A stretch of 28,997 nucleotides of DNA from CAISIP01 sp043759735 (GTDB lineage Bacteria; Pseudomonadota; Gammaproteobacteria; Burkholderiales; Burkholderiaceae_C): contig JAYUQC010000150.1 of NCBI GenBank assembly GCA_043759735.1, positions 1-28,997 on the forward strand, in the 5' to 3' direction. Both the position numbers and the translations under genes were made by a program. The first letter of the stretch is position 1, and every line of letters starts with the position of its first letter. Below are positions 17,538-26,472 of this stretch, in pieces. The notes under the pieces were generated by a model. That model saw only the letters and a program-made list of their open reading frames with translations. It was not told the DNA's origin and did not search any database.

Positions 17538-19031
17538 TCAAAAGGCAACCCGCATCGCCAGCGTCCGGTAGTGGTAACGCCGCCCGCTCATAGCGCCGAA
17601 TGCCGAGCCGGCACGAAACGTCGATAGGCCGGCGCTCAGCTCGACGCGTGGCGCAGGATGCAAGGTTGCCACCAGGTCTATGCCGCTGCCCACGCTGGTA
17701 TGCAGCCCGGTCGGGCTGGCGTCGATGCGGGCACCGCGCAGCTCCGTCGCCGCACGGACCTGCCGGTACCGGTGGTAGACCAGGTCCAGCGAACCGGCCG
17801 CCGGCAGTGACAGACCAACGCCGATGGTGGTGATGCGCAAATTGGACAGTTCGGGCGCCAGTGCGGCGCCGTACCGCGCGAATTCCTTCGCAGCGCCGAA
17901 ATCGTACTGGTTGGAATGCAATCCGGTCTGCCGGTAGCCACCGCCTGCACCCGCGCGCGCGCCGCCGAACGTGGCGGCTTGGGCCAGGGTCAGGCGTGGC
18001 TTGGCTGGCAACGGCGCCAGCCAGCGCAGGCCTAGATCCACTGCGCCGCCGCGCAGCCGGGTGGTAGCCACGCCGGTCACCACACTGTGCGGCGGTGTTG
18101 CTGGCGCTGCGAGCGCGGCGTATTGCACCGTGTGTTCACGCCCCGACATGCGGGCCAGGTCGAACCAGTAGCCGATGGATCCTGCGGGACTCAGCGCGAC
18201 TTCACCGCGCAGGCTGGCGCCGATCCAGGTCAGCCTGGCGTCGGAGTCGTCTTGGGTCGCTACCGCCACACTCTGGCCCAGGACTTCGGTGGCAGAACGG
18301 TCGTCATGGCGCAGCACAAACAGACCAATGGTCTGCTCTGGTTGCCAATTCCAGCTGGCGTTTGCCAGCCAGCGACGCACACCTTGCTGCGACGCGTCGA
18401 TTCCCCGCTGGTCGCTTCGGACGCGCCCGCGCTCGCGCGCAGCCGCAATCGAAAATGTGACTTCGTCGCCGTCGTGGTACAGGCGAAGCGCGTCGAGTTC
18501 CTGGTCCCACCACCAGCGGCGCTCCTCTTCGAACCTGATGCGACCCCACTGCACATGCAGCCCACTGTCGGCGACGTCCTGGCCGTGCAGCCACATCTCG
18601 CCGCGCTCGGCGTGTTGTTGCCAGCGCCCGCGCACACCCGGCCGTTGCGACCGGCTTTCACGGACCAAACGCCACTGCGCAAGCAGCGACACCGAATCGC
18701 TCAGGCTGTAGAACACCTCTGCCTCGACAGCCAACGCCCTCAGGCTGTTGCGCTGGCTGGTGCGACTGCCCTCCAGGGGCTGCATCAGTTGCTCGACGTC
18801 CGCGCCCAGTTCTCCCGACACCGTCAGGGGCCGGCCCGCGAGCTCGGTTTGCCAGGGGGTGTCCTTGCGCCACTGGTCCTGGCGCCGGGTCAATCGCTCG
18901 CGCAGCACCTCGCCGGTCAACCCCGCGCTGCCAGGGCTGTCGCTGGTGTCGGTTGAACCGGCCCACACCGGTATCGACAGTGACAACCATGCCATCAGAC
19001 AGCACGCCACTGTGACCAGCTTGTCAGCCAT
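17538..19031 (-). CDS. Outer-membrane beta-barrel, alginate-export (AlgE-like) family
   Basis: A 497-residue exported protein. I chose the ATG at 19031 because MADKLVTVACCLMAWLSLS leads directly into a signal peptide ending VWAGS. The in-frame ATG at 19115 would add 28 non-signal residues. No strong ribosome site precedes either. After a polar region (~27-85) the sequence is a run of alternating beta strands rich in Trp, Tyr, Arg and Asp (LLAQWRLVRESR, LHVQWGRIRFEEERRWWWD, SLDLVYHRYRQV) ending in a terminal Phe (TLAMRVAF), as expected of a barrel. The pattern, especially the RxxxxDQELDALRLYHDGD part, recalls alginate-export-domain porins. The substrate is not predictable. It follows putA by 85 nt on the same strand, perhaps co-transcribed. 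The family is moderately supported. Confidence 0.65.
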   Translation of the reverse strand: MADKLVTVACCLMAWLSLSIPVWAGSTDTSDSPGSAGLTGEVLRERLTRRQDQWRKDTPWQTELAGRPLTVSGELGADVEQLMQPLEGSRTSQRNSLRALAVEAEVFYSLSDSVSLLAQWRLVRESRSQRPGVRGRWQQHAERGEMWLHGQDVADSGLHVQWGRIRFEEERRWWWDQELDALRLYHDGDEVTFSIAAARERGRVRSDQRGIDASQQGVRRWLANASWNWQPEQTIGLFVLRHDDRSATEVLGQSVAVATQDDSDARLTWIGASLRGEVALSPAGSIGYWFDLARMSGREHTVQYAALAAPATPPHSVVTGVATTRLRGGAVDLGLRWLAPLPAKPRLTLAQAATFGGARAGAGGGYRQTGLHSNQYDFGAAKEFARYGAALAPELSNLRITTIGVGLSLPAAGSLDLVYHRYRQVRAATELRGARIDASPTGLHTSVGSGIDLVATLHPAPRVELSAGLSTFRAGSAFGAMSGRRYHYRTLAMRVAF

Positions 19032-19116
19032 GGAATGATGCACACCAGGCGCCAAACGCTCCAGGCGGAACGGGATGCCGGGCTGCGCGCCGGTCAGGAC
19101 CTCTGCCAGCTCCATC

Positions 19117-22100
19117 TCATTCCAGCGTCATCAGACTGGCGTTGCCGCCGGCGGCAGCGGTGTTGATGCTCAGCGAACGCTCGATCACCAGCCTCTCGAT
19201 CGGAATGCGCGTATCGCCCGAGGCCAGCGCCGTGAGACCGATGATCGCGCCCGGGCGCGCCGCCAGTGCTTCGGCCACCGTCTGGCGCGAGGCCGCGTCG
19301 CCATGGTGCAGCACGGCGTCGAAGCTAGTGCGCGCGTTCGTCCAGTCCCCGGTCAGCGTGATGCATTCGCGCACGTCGATCGGCAGCCGCTCGCGCAGCG
19401 CGGCCGCCTCGGCAGGCCAGATGGAATGGCTGCCGGCAGCCAGCACCGCGGCCAACTGCAGCAGCCGATCCGCGTCGCCAGCAGCATCGTTACCGGCCAG
19501 ACACAGCACCGCCTCGCGCGGCAGCACCGCGTAGAGGTTGGCCTCGCCGGTCGGACCCGCCAGACCGTGCCAGCGCCCGATCGGCGACTCGGCCACGGCG
19601 CGGTCGCACTGGGCGGCAAGCAGGTTCTTGCCCTGCGCCTGGGCCCAGCTGCGCAGCTGCGCCAGTGCAACCGGCGCCGACGCCGGGCCCGGGGCCGGCT
19701 CGCTCGACAGGCCACGCACCGCCGGCCGCGTCAGCGCGCCGGAATGCGCCACCGCCATCCGCGCCGCCTGCACCGGGCGCTGGGCCAGCAGGCGCAGCAG
19801 ATACAGCGGCCCACCGGCCTTGGGGCCGGTGCCCGACAGGCCTTCGCCGCCGAACGGCTGCACGCCCACCACCGCACCGACGACGTTGCGATTGACATAC
19901 AGGTTGCCGGCGCGCGCCGCGAACACCACCTGCGCGACGGTCTCGTCGATGCGGGTGTGCACGCCCTGGGTCAGGCCGTAGCCGGTGGCGTTGATCGTCT
20001 CCAGCGTGTCGGCCAGACGCTCGCGCCGGTAGCGCAGCACATGCAGCACCGGGCCGAACACCTCGCGCCCGAGGTCGGCCACGCGATCGATCTCGATCAC
20101 GGTGGGGGCGACGAAATGGCCGCGCGCCGCTGCCGTTGCATCCAGCGCCAAGGGAGGTTGCCACACGCGGCGACCCTTTGCCTGCATGGCCTGCACATGG
20201 CGCTCGATGATGCCCTTGGCATCGGCGTCGATCACCGGGCCGACATCGGTCGCCAGATGGCGCGGATCGCCGACTTCCAGCTCCTGTACCGCGCCTTGCA
20301 GCATCTCGATCAGGCGCTCGGCACCGTCATCCTGCACGCACAGCAGGCGCAGCGCCGAACAGCGTTGGCCGCAGCTGTCGAAGGCCGAGGACACGATATC
20401 GGCCACCGCCTGCTCGGCCAGCGCCGACGAGTCGACGATCATCGCGTTCTGGCCGCCGGTCTCGGCGATCAGGGGCACGACCTGGCCGGCGGCCGTTAGC
20501 CGGCCGGCAAGCTCGCGTTGCAGCAGCCGCGCAACCTCAGTCGAACCGGTGAACAACACGCCATGCACGCGGGCGTCGCCCACCAGCGCCGCACCCACGG
20601 TTTCGCCACGCCCTGGCAGCAATTGCAGCGCACCGCGCGGCACGCCAGCCGCGTGCAGCGCGCGCACCGCCGCCGCCGCCACCAGCGGCGTCTGTTCGGC
20701 CGGTTTGGCCAGCACCACATTGCCGGCGGCCAGCGCCGCGGCCACTTGCCCGGTGAAGATCGCCAGCGGGAAGTTCCACGGGCTGATGCACACCACGGGA
20801 CCCAGCGGCTTGTGCGTGGCGTTGTCGAAGTCGCGCCGGATCTCGGCGCCGTAGTAGCGCAGGAAGTCGACCGCTTCCCGCACCTCGGCCACCGCGTTGG
20901 CGCAGGTCTTGCCGGCCTCGCGCACCAGCAGCGGCAGCAGGCGCAACGTGGCGGCCTCCAGTTGATCGGCGGCAACCTCCAGCATCGCCGCGCGCTCGGC
21001 GGGTGCCACTCCCGCCCAACCGGGGGCTGCCTGGGTGGCGGCGTCCAGCGCCAGACCGACCTCGGCCAGCGTCGCCTCACGTACCTGACCGACCACGTCG
21101 TCGGCATCGGCCGGATTGCACACCGGCTGGGCATCGGACCTGCCCGCTGCCAGCGCGTCGGTCGCCAACAGCGGACCCGTATCCCAGTGCCGGCTCGCAT
21201 CGTCGGCGAAAGCCTTGGCCAGTGCGCCAAGCGTCGTCTCGTCAGCGAGGTCGGCGCCGCGCGAGTTGGGCCGGGACGCGCCATACAGCTGGCGCGGCAA
21301 CGGGATGCCAAGATGCGGCAGGCCAACCGCGCCGTCCCGCCCGGCCATCGCCTGCACCGTCAGTACCGGGTCCTGCGCCAGGTCTTCCAGTGGCACGTTC
21401 TCGTCGGCAATGCGGTTGACAAAGGACGAGTTGGCGCCGTTCTCCAGCAGCCGGCGCACCAGATAGGCCAGCAGCGTGTCGTGCAAACCGACCGGGGCAT
21501 AGATGCGGCACGGTCGCTCCAGCTTGCCCTGTTCCACCGGTCCCACCACCTGCTCGTACAAGGGCTCGCCCATGCCGTGCAGGCATTGAAATTCGTACTG
21601 GCCAGGCTTGAAGCCATCACCTGCGATCGCCAGTATGGACGCCAGCGTCTGTGCGTTATGCGTGGCGAACTGCGGGAATACCGCGTCGGTGGCAGCCAGC
21701 AGCTTTCTGGCGCAGACGATGTAGGCCACGTCGGTATAGGGCTTGCGGGTGTAGACCGGGTAGCCCGACTGGCCGTCCAGCTGCGCGCGCTTGATCTCGC
21801 TGTCCCAGTACGCGCCCTTGACCAGACGGACCATCAGCCTGTGACCGCTGCGCCGCGCCAGGTCGATCACGAAGTCGACCACCGCCGGACAGCGCTTCTG
21901 GTAGGCCTGGATCACGAAGCCCAGTCCGTCCCAACCTTTGAGCGAGGGCTCGAAGGCCAGGCGCTCGAGCAGGTCGAGCGAGATCTCGAGCCGTTCGGAT
22001 TCCTCGGCGTCGATATTCATGCCGATGCTCAGTCCGCAGGCCTGCTGCGCCAATGCCAGCAGCCGCGGGTAAAGCTCGGTCATGACCCGCTCGACCTTGG

Positions 22101-22884
22101 CCCGTGCGTAACGCGGGTGCAGCGCGGACAGCTTGATCGAGATGCCCGGCGCGTCGATGACGCCGCGCCCGGCGGCGGCCGCGCCGATCGCGTCGATGGC
22201 CTTGGCGTAAGCCGCCAGGTAATGCCGGGCGTCGTCGGCGGTCATGGCCGCCTCGCCGAGCATGTCGTAGGAATAACGAAAGCCCTGCGCCTCGCGCTTG
22301 CGGGCGTTGACCAGCGCCTGGTCGATGGTCTCGCCGGTGACGAACTGCTCGCCCATCATGCGCATCGCCATGTCCACGCCGCGGCGGATCAGCGGCTCGC
22401 CACCGCGCGCCACCGCCTGGCGCAGCGTGCTTGAGAGCCGGTTGTCGCTATGGGTGGACACCAGCTTGCCGGTCAGCAGCAGCCCCCACGAGGCGGCGTT
22501 GACGAACAGCGACGAACTCTGCCCCAGGTGGCTTTGCCAATCGCCGTCGCCGATCTTGTCGCGGATCAGCGCGTCGCGGGTCGCGGCATCGGGAATGCGC
22601 AGCAAGGCTTCGGCCAGGCACATCAGCGCCACGCCCTCCTGCGAGCTGAGCGCGAACTCCTGCAGCAGGCCCTGCACCAGGCCGGCGCGGCCACTGGCCC
22701 GGGCCCGGTCGCGTACGCCGCGCGCGATGCGCAAGGCCAGCACGTGGGCGGCTTGCGCCTGCGCTGGCGCCAAAGTGGCAGCGGCCAGCAGAGCCGGCAG
22801 CAGTTCGGGTTCGGGCGTGCGGGTGGCGGCAGTGATGGCTGCGCGCAACGGCGTCGGACTGAAAAGCGGGGTGATGGAATGCAT
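19117..22884 (-). CDS. putA: Bifunctional proline dehydrogenase / P5C dehydrogenase, without the RHH domain
   Basis: Proline utilisation A of 1255 residues: FAD proline dehydrogenase followed by NAD P5C dehydrogenase, converting proline to glutamate with channelled intermediate. The start at 22884 (MHSITPLFSPTPLRAA) lacks a strong ribosome site; the open frame upstream overlaps the next gene. The PRODH barrel spans ~190-500, with the substrate arginines at 477-478 (VRRLLENGANSSF). The aldehyde dehydrogenase domain spans ~560-1040, with Glu808 (IAETGGQNAM) and nucleophile Cys842 (CGQRCSA), 34 apart as in E. coli. A C-terminal domain ends with the dimerisation flap NTAAAGGNASLM. About 75 N-terminal residues relative to E. 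coli PutA, including the ribbon-helix-helix DNA-binding domain, are absent, so it cannot be its own repressor. Confidence 0.96.
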   Translation of the reverse strand: MHSITPLFSPTPLRAAITAATRTPEPELLPALLAAATLAPAQAQAAHVLALRIARGVRDRARASGRAGLVQGLLQEFALSSQEGVALMCLAEALLRIPDAATRDALIRDKIGDGDWQSHLGQSSSLFVNAASWGLLLTGKLVSTHSDNRLSSTLRQAVARGGEPLIRRGVDMAMRMMGEQFVTGETIDQALVNARKREAQGFRYSYDMLGEAAMTADDARHYLAAYAKAIDAIGAAAAGRGVIDAPGISIKLSALHPRYARAKVERVMTELYPRLLALAQQACGLSIGMNIDAEESERLEISLDLLERLAFEPSLKGWDGLGFVIQAYQKRCPAVVDFVIDLARRSGHRLMVRLVKGAYWDSEIKRAQLDGQSGYPVYTRKPYTDVAYIVCARKLLAATDAVFPQFATHNAQTLASILAIAGDGFKPGQYEFQCLHGMGEPLYEQVVGPVEQGKLERPCRIYAPVGLHDTLLAYLVRRLLENGANSSFVNRIADENVPLEDLAQDPVLTVQAMAGRDGAVGLPHLGIPLPRQLYGASRPNSRGADLADETTLGALAKAFADDASRHWDTGPLLATDALAAGRSDAQPVCNPADADDVVGQVREATLAEVGLALDAATQAAPGWAGVAPAERAAMLEVAADQLEAATLRLLPLLVREAGKTCANAVAEVREAVDFLRYYGAEIRRDFDNATHKPLGPVVCISPWNFPLAIFTGQVAAALAAGNVVLAKPAEQTPLVAAAAVRALHAAGVPRGALQLLPGRGETVGAALVGDARVHGVLFTGSTEVARLLQRELAGRLTAAGQVVPLIAETGGQNAMIVDSSALAEQAVADIVSSAFDSCGQRCSALRLLCVQDDGAERLIEMLQGAVQELEVGDPRHLATDVGPVIDADAKGIIERHVQAMQAKGRRVWQPPLALDATAAARGHFVAPTVIEIDRVADLGREVFGPVLHVLRYRRERLADTLETINATGYGLTQGVHTRIDETVAQVVFAARAGNLYVNRNVVGAVVGVQPFGGEGLSGTGPKAGGPLYLLRLLAQRPVQAARMAVAHSGALTRPAVRGLSSEPAPGPASAPVALAQLRSWAQAQGKNLLAAQCDRAVAESPIGRWHGLAGPTGEANLYAVLPREAVLCLAGNDAAGDADRLLQLAAVLAAGSHSIWPAEAAALRERLPIDVRECITLTGDWTNARTSFDAVLHHGDAASRQTVAEALAARPGAIIGLTALASGDTRIPIERLVIERSLSINTAAAGGNASLMTLE

Positions 22885-23011
22885 GATCGGTTTACCGGAT
22901 GAACGGATGGGTAGTATCCAGTGCCTGGCGCCGAATATCTGATCGCTTTGTTCGCCCCTCTCTTCACCGTGCCACGCCCCTTGCCGGCCAACCCGCGCGG
23001 CGCTGGACCCA

Positions 23012-24232
23012 TCACACGGCCGAATGCGCCGAGAAGTAGTCCATCGCCGCCACAACGCCACTGCCTGCCAGCGGCACCTTGGCCAGGCGCAAGCCCATCT
23101 CGACACCCGCCAGTGCCGCCATCAAGGTCAGGTCGTTGCAGTCGCCCAGGTGTCCGATGCGGAACATCCTGCCCTTGACCTTGCCAAGACCTGCTCCCAA
23201 AGACAGGTCGAACCGGTCGTGAATGTGCTTGCGCAGCGCGTCCGCATCCACGCCGCCCGGCGTGACGATGCCGGTCAGAACCGGCGAAAACACCGCCTCG
23301 TCCGCGCACTGGATCTCCAGGCCCCAGGCACGCACCGCGGTGCGCACACCGGCGCCCCAGCGCTGGTGGCGCGCGAACACCTTGGCCAGGCCCTGCTCCA
23401 GCAGCAAGTCCAGCGCCTCGCTCAAGCCATACAGCAGATTGGTGTTGGGCGTGTAGGGCCAGTAACCGGTGCGGTTCATCTCGATGATCTCGTCCCAGGC
23501 CCAGAACGCCCTGGGCAGGCCGGCCGACTTGCTGGCCTCCAGCGCCCTGGGAGACACGGCGTTGAAGCTGATGCCCGGTGGCAGCATCAGCCCCTTTTGC
23601 GAGCCACTGACCGTCACGTCGACACCCCATTCGTCATGGCGGTAGTCGGCGCTCGCCAGCCCGGAAATGGTGTCGACCAACAACAGCGCCGGATGTCTGG
23701 CCGCGTCGATCGCGCCCCGCACGGCGGCGATATCGGATGTCACGCCGGTCGAGGTTTCATTGTGGACCACACACACCGCCTTGATGCAGTGTTCGCCGTC
23801 CTGGCGCAGGCGCTGCTCGATCAGGTCGGCCTGCACACCATGGCGCCAGCTACGCGGCAGGCCGGTGGCCTCGTCGATACCGGGCAGGGCCAGAAACTCG
23901 GGTTGCAGTCCCAGGCGCAGGGCCATCTTGTGCCACAACGACGCGAAATGCCCGGTCTCGTACATCAGCACGGCGTCACCCGGGCTGGCGATATTGACCA
24001 GTGCCGCTTCCCATGCGCCGGTACCCGAGGCGGGATAAACCACCACCGGATGCCGGGTCTGGAACACCTGCTGCAGGCCCGCGATCACCTTCAGGCCCAA
24101 GGCGCCGAACTCCGGGCCCCGATGGTCGATGGTGGGCAGGCTGATTGCGCGCAGGATGCGGTCCGGCACCGGACTGGGTCCGGGAATCTGCAGAAAGTGG
24201 CGGCCGCTGGCGTGTTTGTCAAGGGTGATCAT
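23012..24232 (-). CDS. Serine-glyoxylate aminotransferase
   Basis: PLP enzyme of the fold-type I alanine-glyoxylate / serine-glyoxylate family (406 residues). It transfers the serine amino group to glyoxylate, giving hydroxypyruvate and glycine. I chose the ATG at 24232 (MITLDKHASGRHFLQIPGP), which aligns with how relatives begin; an ATG five codons earlier (24247) is possible, and both ribosome sites are poor. Motifs: IPGPSPVPDRILRA, DHRGPEFGALG, YPASGTGAWEAAL and the PLP lysine Lys213 in SGSQKGLMLPPG. It lies downstream of the hydratase-family gene (55-nt gap), at the end of the TRAP-amidase run. Its product hydroxypyruvate is a substrate of Hyi encoded at 8793. Other amino donors (alanine) cannot be excluded. 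Confidence 0.92.
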   Translation of the reverse strand: MITLDKHASGRHFLQIPGPSPVPDRILRAISLPTIDHRGPEFGALGLKVIAGLQQVFQTRHPVVVYPASGTGAWEAALVNIASPGDAVLMYETGHFASLWHKMALRLGLQPEFLALPGIDEATGLPRSWRHGVQADLIEQRLRQDGEHCIKAVCVVHNETSTGVTSDIAAVRGAIDAARHPALLLVDTISGLASADYRHDEWGVDVTVSGSQKGLMLPPGISFNAVSPRALEASKSAGLPRAFWAWDEIIEMNRTGYWPYTPNTNLLYGLSEALDLLLEQGLAKVFARHQRWGAGVRTAVRAWGLEIQCADEAVFSPVLTGIVTPGGVDADALRKHIHDRFDLSLGAGLGKVKGRMFRIGHLGDCNDLTLMAALAGVEMGLRLAKVPLAGSGVVAAMDYFSAHSAV

Positions 24233-24287
24233 GGTTCCTGGATGCATTATGAAGAGGAGCTTTTCCGTGCCGGCCGCTGCACACGGC

Positions 24288-25040
24288 CTAGAGTTGCACC
24301 GACGCGTGGCCGATGCCGGGGAATTCGGCGCTTACCCGGTCGCCGGCCGACGCCGCAAGGATGCCGACCCAGGTGCCGGTGGTGACGACCGTGCCCGCCG
24401 GGACGATCGCACCACCACGGGTCGCGTGGCGCAGCCATGCGGGCAGCACGAAGGCGGGGTCTGCCATCGCATGCGAGCCGCGGCGCTCGAGCGGCGCGTG
24501 CGTGCCGATACACACCGTGCAGACCTGGCTGGTCCAGTCGCGCGGCGCGAATGGCACCCAGTCGCCCAATACGAGTGCGCCGTGCGCCTGCAGGTCGGCC
24601 AGTTTCGCCAGTGCCGGCGCATCCAGGCCTTCGCGCCAGCGCGAATCGACGATCTCGATCGACACACACATGGCATCGACCAGCTTTGTCGCCTGCGCCA
24701 GGTCGAGAGAGAGCGCGCGCTCGGGGCCGACGTCCTGTGACAGGCGCAGCGCAATTTCAGCCTCGATGCCGCGCAACGTGAAAAACCAGTCCCGGGCGCT
24801 GGCCGGACTCGTCCACACGCCGTGCGGCGGCAGAGCAGCGTGGGTCTGCAGCGCAGAGCGGGATGGACCGCCGGATTTCCAGTAACGCGGCGGTTGCGCG
24901 CCGAACCAGCCAAAGCGTTGCGCCACTGCATCCTGCGCCGCATAGGCAGCGTCGGCATCGGCGGGAACGGCACCCACCGCGTCGTCCAGCGCCTGGCTTC
25001 GGCGCGCCGCAATCAGGCGACGCGCGGTTTCATTCATCAT
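24288..25040 (-). CDS. 2-keto-4-pentenoate hydratase / FAH-superfamily protein
   Basis: A 250-residue protein of the MhpD hydratase / 4-oxalocrotonate decarboxylase group within the fumarylacetoacetate hydrolase fold. The ATG at 25040 has GGAGG 8 nt upstream; a second ATG follows directly. Glu93 and Glu95 (GIEAEIALRL) and Glu129 (VSIEIVDSRW) match the three metal-binding glutamates of MhpD. The usual ADNAS-type loop is altered (LADLQAHGALVLG), which may mean a different substrate. The C-terminal part has the GTHAPLERRGSHAM and VVTTGTWVGIL motifs. It starts 17 nt after the amidase stop on the same strand. No other aromatic meta-cleavage gene is nearby, so it is unlikely to act in that pathway. 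The substrate is unknown. Confidence 0.85.
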   Translation of the reverse strand: MMNETARRLIAARRSQALDDAVGAVPADADAAYAAQDAVAQRFGWFGAQPPRYWKSGGPSRSALQTHAALPPHGVWTSPASARDWFFTLRGIEAEIALRLSQDVGPERALSLDLAQATKLVDAMCVSIEIVDSRWREGLDAPALAKLADLQAHGALVLGDWVPFAPRDWTSQVCTVCIGTHAPLERRGSHAMADPAFVLPAWLRHATRGGAIVPAGTVVTTGTWVGILAASAGDRVSAEFPGIGHASVQL

Positions 25041-25057
25041 GGGGGAAACCTCCCGAA

Positions 25058-26455
25058 CTACAGGGGTGGCCAGCGATCGGCCCAGGGAGCCACGGCCTCG
25101 AACGACGCGCCGAGGTCGAGCAAGGTGTCGTCACTGCCATACCGTCCGATCATCTGCAGGCCGATCGGCAGGCCTTCGCGCGACGGCGCGGTGGGCACGG
25201 CCAGCGCCGGCAGACCGGCCGCGTTGACCCAGCCGGTGTAAACGGCATGGCCGCGGGGGCCTACTTCCTGGCCATCGATACGCGGCGGAAAGGCATCCGC
25301 GGCCGGCCAGGGCAGCGCCGCCACCGACGGCATGACGATCACGTCCACACGCTCGAACAACGCCGCGCAGTCGCGCCGCAGACGCTTGACCCGCTCCACG
25401 ATCTGCCACAGGCGTGCACCCGGCAGGCGGCGACCCGACTCGGCCATCTCCCGATACTTGGGGGATGCCTGCTGCTCCCAGTCCGGGTGCTGCTCGAACA
25501 TGCTGGCCAGGCCCATCTGTCCGATCTGTGGCCAGGCCTCGGCAAAAAAAGCCAGGTCCAGCGGCAGCGCGCCGGTCTCGACCTGGTGGCCGAGCGCCGC
25601 AAGTTGCTCGACCGCGCGCCCCACGCTGTACGCAATCTGCGGATCGAGTGGTGCAGCGCCCATGCGCTCCACATACAAAACGCGCAGCGGGCCGGCATTG
25701 CGCGGGGCGGATGCGGCCTGTGCGGCCGCCAGCGAGGACCGGTCGACGGCGGCCGGACCCCGCAACACGTCGAACAGCAAACGCGCGTCGGCCACCGTGC
25801 GCGCCAGCGGACCGATCACCTCGAAGTCCAGCAACAGGCTGGGCAAAACATGTTCCCGCGGCCATGCGCTGAGCGACGGCTTGAGTCCCACCACCCCGGC
25901 ATGGCAAGCGGGTCGGCGGATCGACCCGCCACCATCCTGGCCAATGGCCAGCGGCGCGATGCCGGCCGCCACCGCGGCGACGGCCCCGCCGCTGGAGCCG
26001 CCCGGCGTCAATTCCGGTGCCCACGGGTTGCCGGTGACGCCAAAGATCGGGTTGGCGGTATACCCTTCCAGCGCGAACTCGGGCACGTTGGTCTTGCCCA
26101 CGATCAGTGCGCCGGCCGCACGGGCGCGGGCGACGGCGAACTCGTCGTGACCGGTGCAGTAATCGCGCAACGCGGGTGTACCCCAGGTCGTGGGCAGATC
26201 CGCCATCAGCAGGCTGTCCTTCACCGTGATCGGCACGCCATCGAGCGCCGAGAGTGCCCGGCCACTGGCATGCCGCGCCGTGGCGGCGTCGGCCTCTGCC
26301 AGGAATGCCGCGTCGCGCCGCGCAATGACCGCGTTCAGGCGCGGATTGACCGCCTCGAGCCGCGCCAGCACCGATTGCGCTACGTCGGTCGGTGCCAGGC
26401 TGCCGTCCCGATACCGACGCTGAAGTTCGCAGGCCGGCAACTGCCACAAGGCCAT
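25058..26455 (-). CDS. Amidase-signature family amidase
   Basis: A 465-residue cytoplasmic hydrolase of the amidase-signature family, releasing ammonia or an amine from an amide. The start at 26455 (MALWQLPACELQRRY) lies 17 nt after the dctM stop; the longer open frame upstream overlaps dctM. The Ser-cisSer-Lys triad is complete: Lys79 (ITVKDSLL), Ser154 (TPGGSSGGA) and nucleophile Ser178 (DGGGSIRRPA), with the usual 24-residue Ser-Ser spacing. The length is normal and no signal peptide is seen. Relatives include GatA, but no gatB/gatC is here and the TRAP context fits a catabolic amidase acting on the imported compound. The substrate is not predictable. Confidence 0.93.
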   Translation of the reverse strand: MALWQLPACELQRRYRDGSLAPTDVAQSVLARLEAVNPRLNAVIARRDAAFLAEADAATARHASGRALSALDGVPITVKDSLLMADLPTTWGTPALRDYCTGHDEFAVARARAAGALIVGKTNVPEFALEGYTANPIFGVTGNPWAPELTPGGSSGGAVAAVAAGIAPLAIGQDGGGSIRRPACHAGVVGLKPSLSAWPREHVLPSLLLDFEVIGPLARTVADARLLFDVLRGPAAVDRSSLAAAQAASAPRNAGPLRVLYVERMGAAPLDPQIAYSVGRAVEQLAALGHQVETGALPLDLAFFAEAWPQIGQMGLASMFEQHPDWEQQASPKYREMAESGRRLPGARLWQIVERVKRLRRDCAALFERVDVIVMPSVAALPWPAADAFPPRIDGQEVGPRGHAVYTGWVNAAGLPALAVPTAPSREGLPIGLQMIGRYGSDDTLLDLGASFEAVAPWADRWPPL

Positions 26456-26472
26456 GCTTGCGCACCCGGTCC

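Noticed and set aside
19029..19115. An upstream start (ATG at 19115) for the outer-membrane barrel gene
   Set aside because: It would put 28 polar residues before a clear signal peptide. The ATG at 19031 leads directly into the signal.
20518..22434. A 638-codon open frame on the plus strand
   Set aside because: It lies entirely antisense to putA and has shadow composition (Arg, Gln, His) with no motif.
22885..23106. A 74-codon N-terminal extension of PutA that could hold a DNA-binding domain
   Set aside because: The sequence is Arg/Trp-rich with no ribbon-helix-helix pattern, and it overlaps the end of the aminotransferase gene.
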